Shown here: one piece after another, positions 5,979 to 6,077 of the stretch
Layout of the letters: every line of letters begins with the position of its first letter
Numbering within the stretch: position 1 is the stretch's first letter
From: UBA11579 sp039714215
GTDB lineage: Bacteria; Chloroflexota; Anaerolineae; Anaerolineales; UBA11579
Length of the DNA: 6,077 nt
Direction: 5' to 3'
Assembly (NCBI GenBank): GCA_039714215.1
Contig: JBDLJU010000187.1
Coordinates: forward strand, 1-6,077
Notes under the pieces: generated by a model
What the model saw: only the letters and a program-made list of their open reading frames with translations
The model's database searches: none
Told to the model about the DNA's origin: nothing
Translations under genes and position numbers: made by a program

Positions 5979-6077
5979 ATGGCAAAGGAAAAGTTCGATC
6001 GAAGTAAGCCTCACCTTAATGTAGGCACTATGGGTCACATTGACCACGGTAAAACCACCCTGACAGCAGCAATTACC
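5979..6077 (+). CDS. tuf: Translation elongation factor Tu, N-terminal fragment cut by the window edge
   Basis: EF-Tu delivers aminoacyl-tRNA to the ribosomal A site as a GTP complex. Only 33 codons are visible, and the frame is open to the last base. The N-terminus MAKEKFDRSKPHLNVGT runs into the P-loop GHIDHGKT (residues 19-26), followed by TLTAAIT, which separates EF-Tu from the similar start of EF-G. The usual family sequence is GTIGHVDHGKT; here it is GTMGHIDHGKT, conservative changes at positions 18 and 21. It is the last visible gene of the str operon. Whether a second tuf copy exists elsewhere cannot be told from here. Confidence 0.97.
   Translation, partial: MAKEKFDRSKPHLNVGTMGHIDHGKTTLTAAIT

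Noticed and set aside
1..6077. A novel defence, mobile or accessory system
   Set aside because: All coding space is taken by core polymerase, ribosomal and elongation-factor genes in near-standard order. No accessory gene, repeat array or element end is visible.

Overview
This window is a bacterial transcription/translation gene cluster read entirely on the + strand: the 3' three-quarters of rpoB (RNA polymerase beta subunit, open at the left edge), then rpsL (S12), rpsG (S7), fusA (EF-G) and the first 33 codons of tuf (EF-Tu, open at the right edge). The order rpsL-rpsG-fusA-tuf is the classical str operon. Every protein is recognisable from its conserved motifs, and no gene looks broken. 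I see no mobile element, CRISPR array, tRNA or rRNA gene.

Likely source: a Gram-negative proteobacterium is unlikely. RpoB lacks the large E. coli-type insertion before its GDKM motif, and S12 has the longer, Bacillus-like N-terminal segment. RpoB carries two large insertions, and base composition is moderate (about half GC by eye). I lean towards Chloroflexota, Anaerolineae-like, but this is an inference from memory of family sequences, not a search result.

Layout: rpoB ends at 2646. The next 213 bases hold no rpoC, which normally follows rpoB. Instead there is a strong sigma70-type promoter only 21 bases after the rpoB stop (2667-2695). It is followed by a roughly 160-base leader with a two-tier hairpin (2749-2811), and then the GTG-started rpsL. 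A long near-perfect hairpin (3285-3318) fills the rpsL-rpsG gap. The rpsG-fusA gap (43 bases) is AT-rich and lacks a clear Shine-Dalgarno sequence. The fusA-tuf gap (46 bases) has a strong one.

How the genes work together: RpoB forms half of the polymerase active centre. S12 and S7 are 30S proteins, S12 at the decoding centre and S7 as the assembly organiser of the 16S 3' domain. EF-G and EF-Tu are the translocation and aminoacyl-tRNA delivery GTPases. Co-transcription ties factor supply to ribosome supply, and the two intergenic RNA structures are the likely control points.

This is a core housekeeping locus. I do not see a new biological system. The points worth a second look are the missing rpoC, the two RpoB insertions (one with a recurring Trp-Leu motif), a threonine at a rifampicin-contact position, and the two structured RNA elements.
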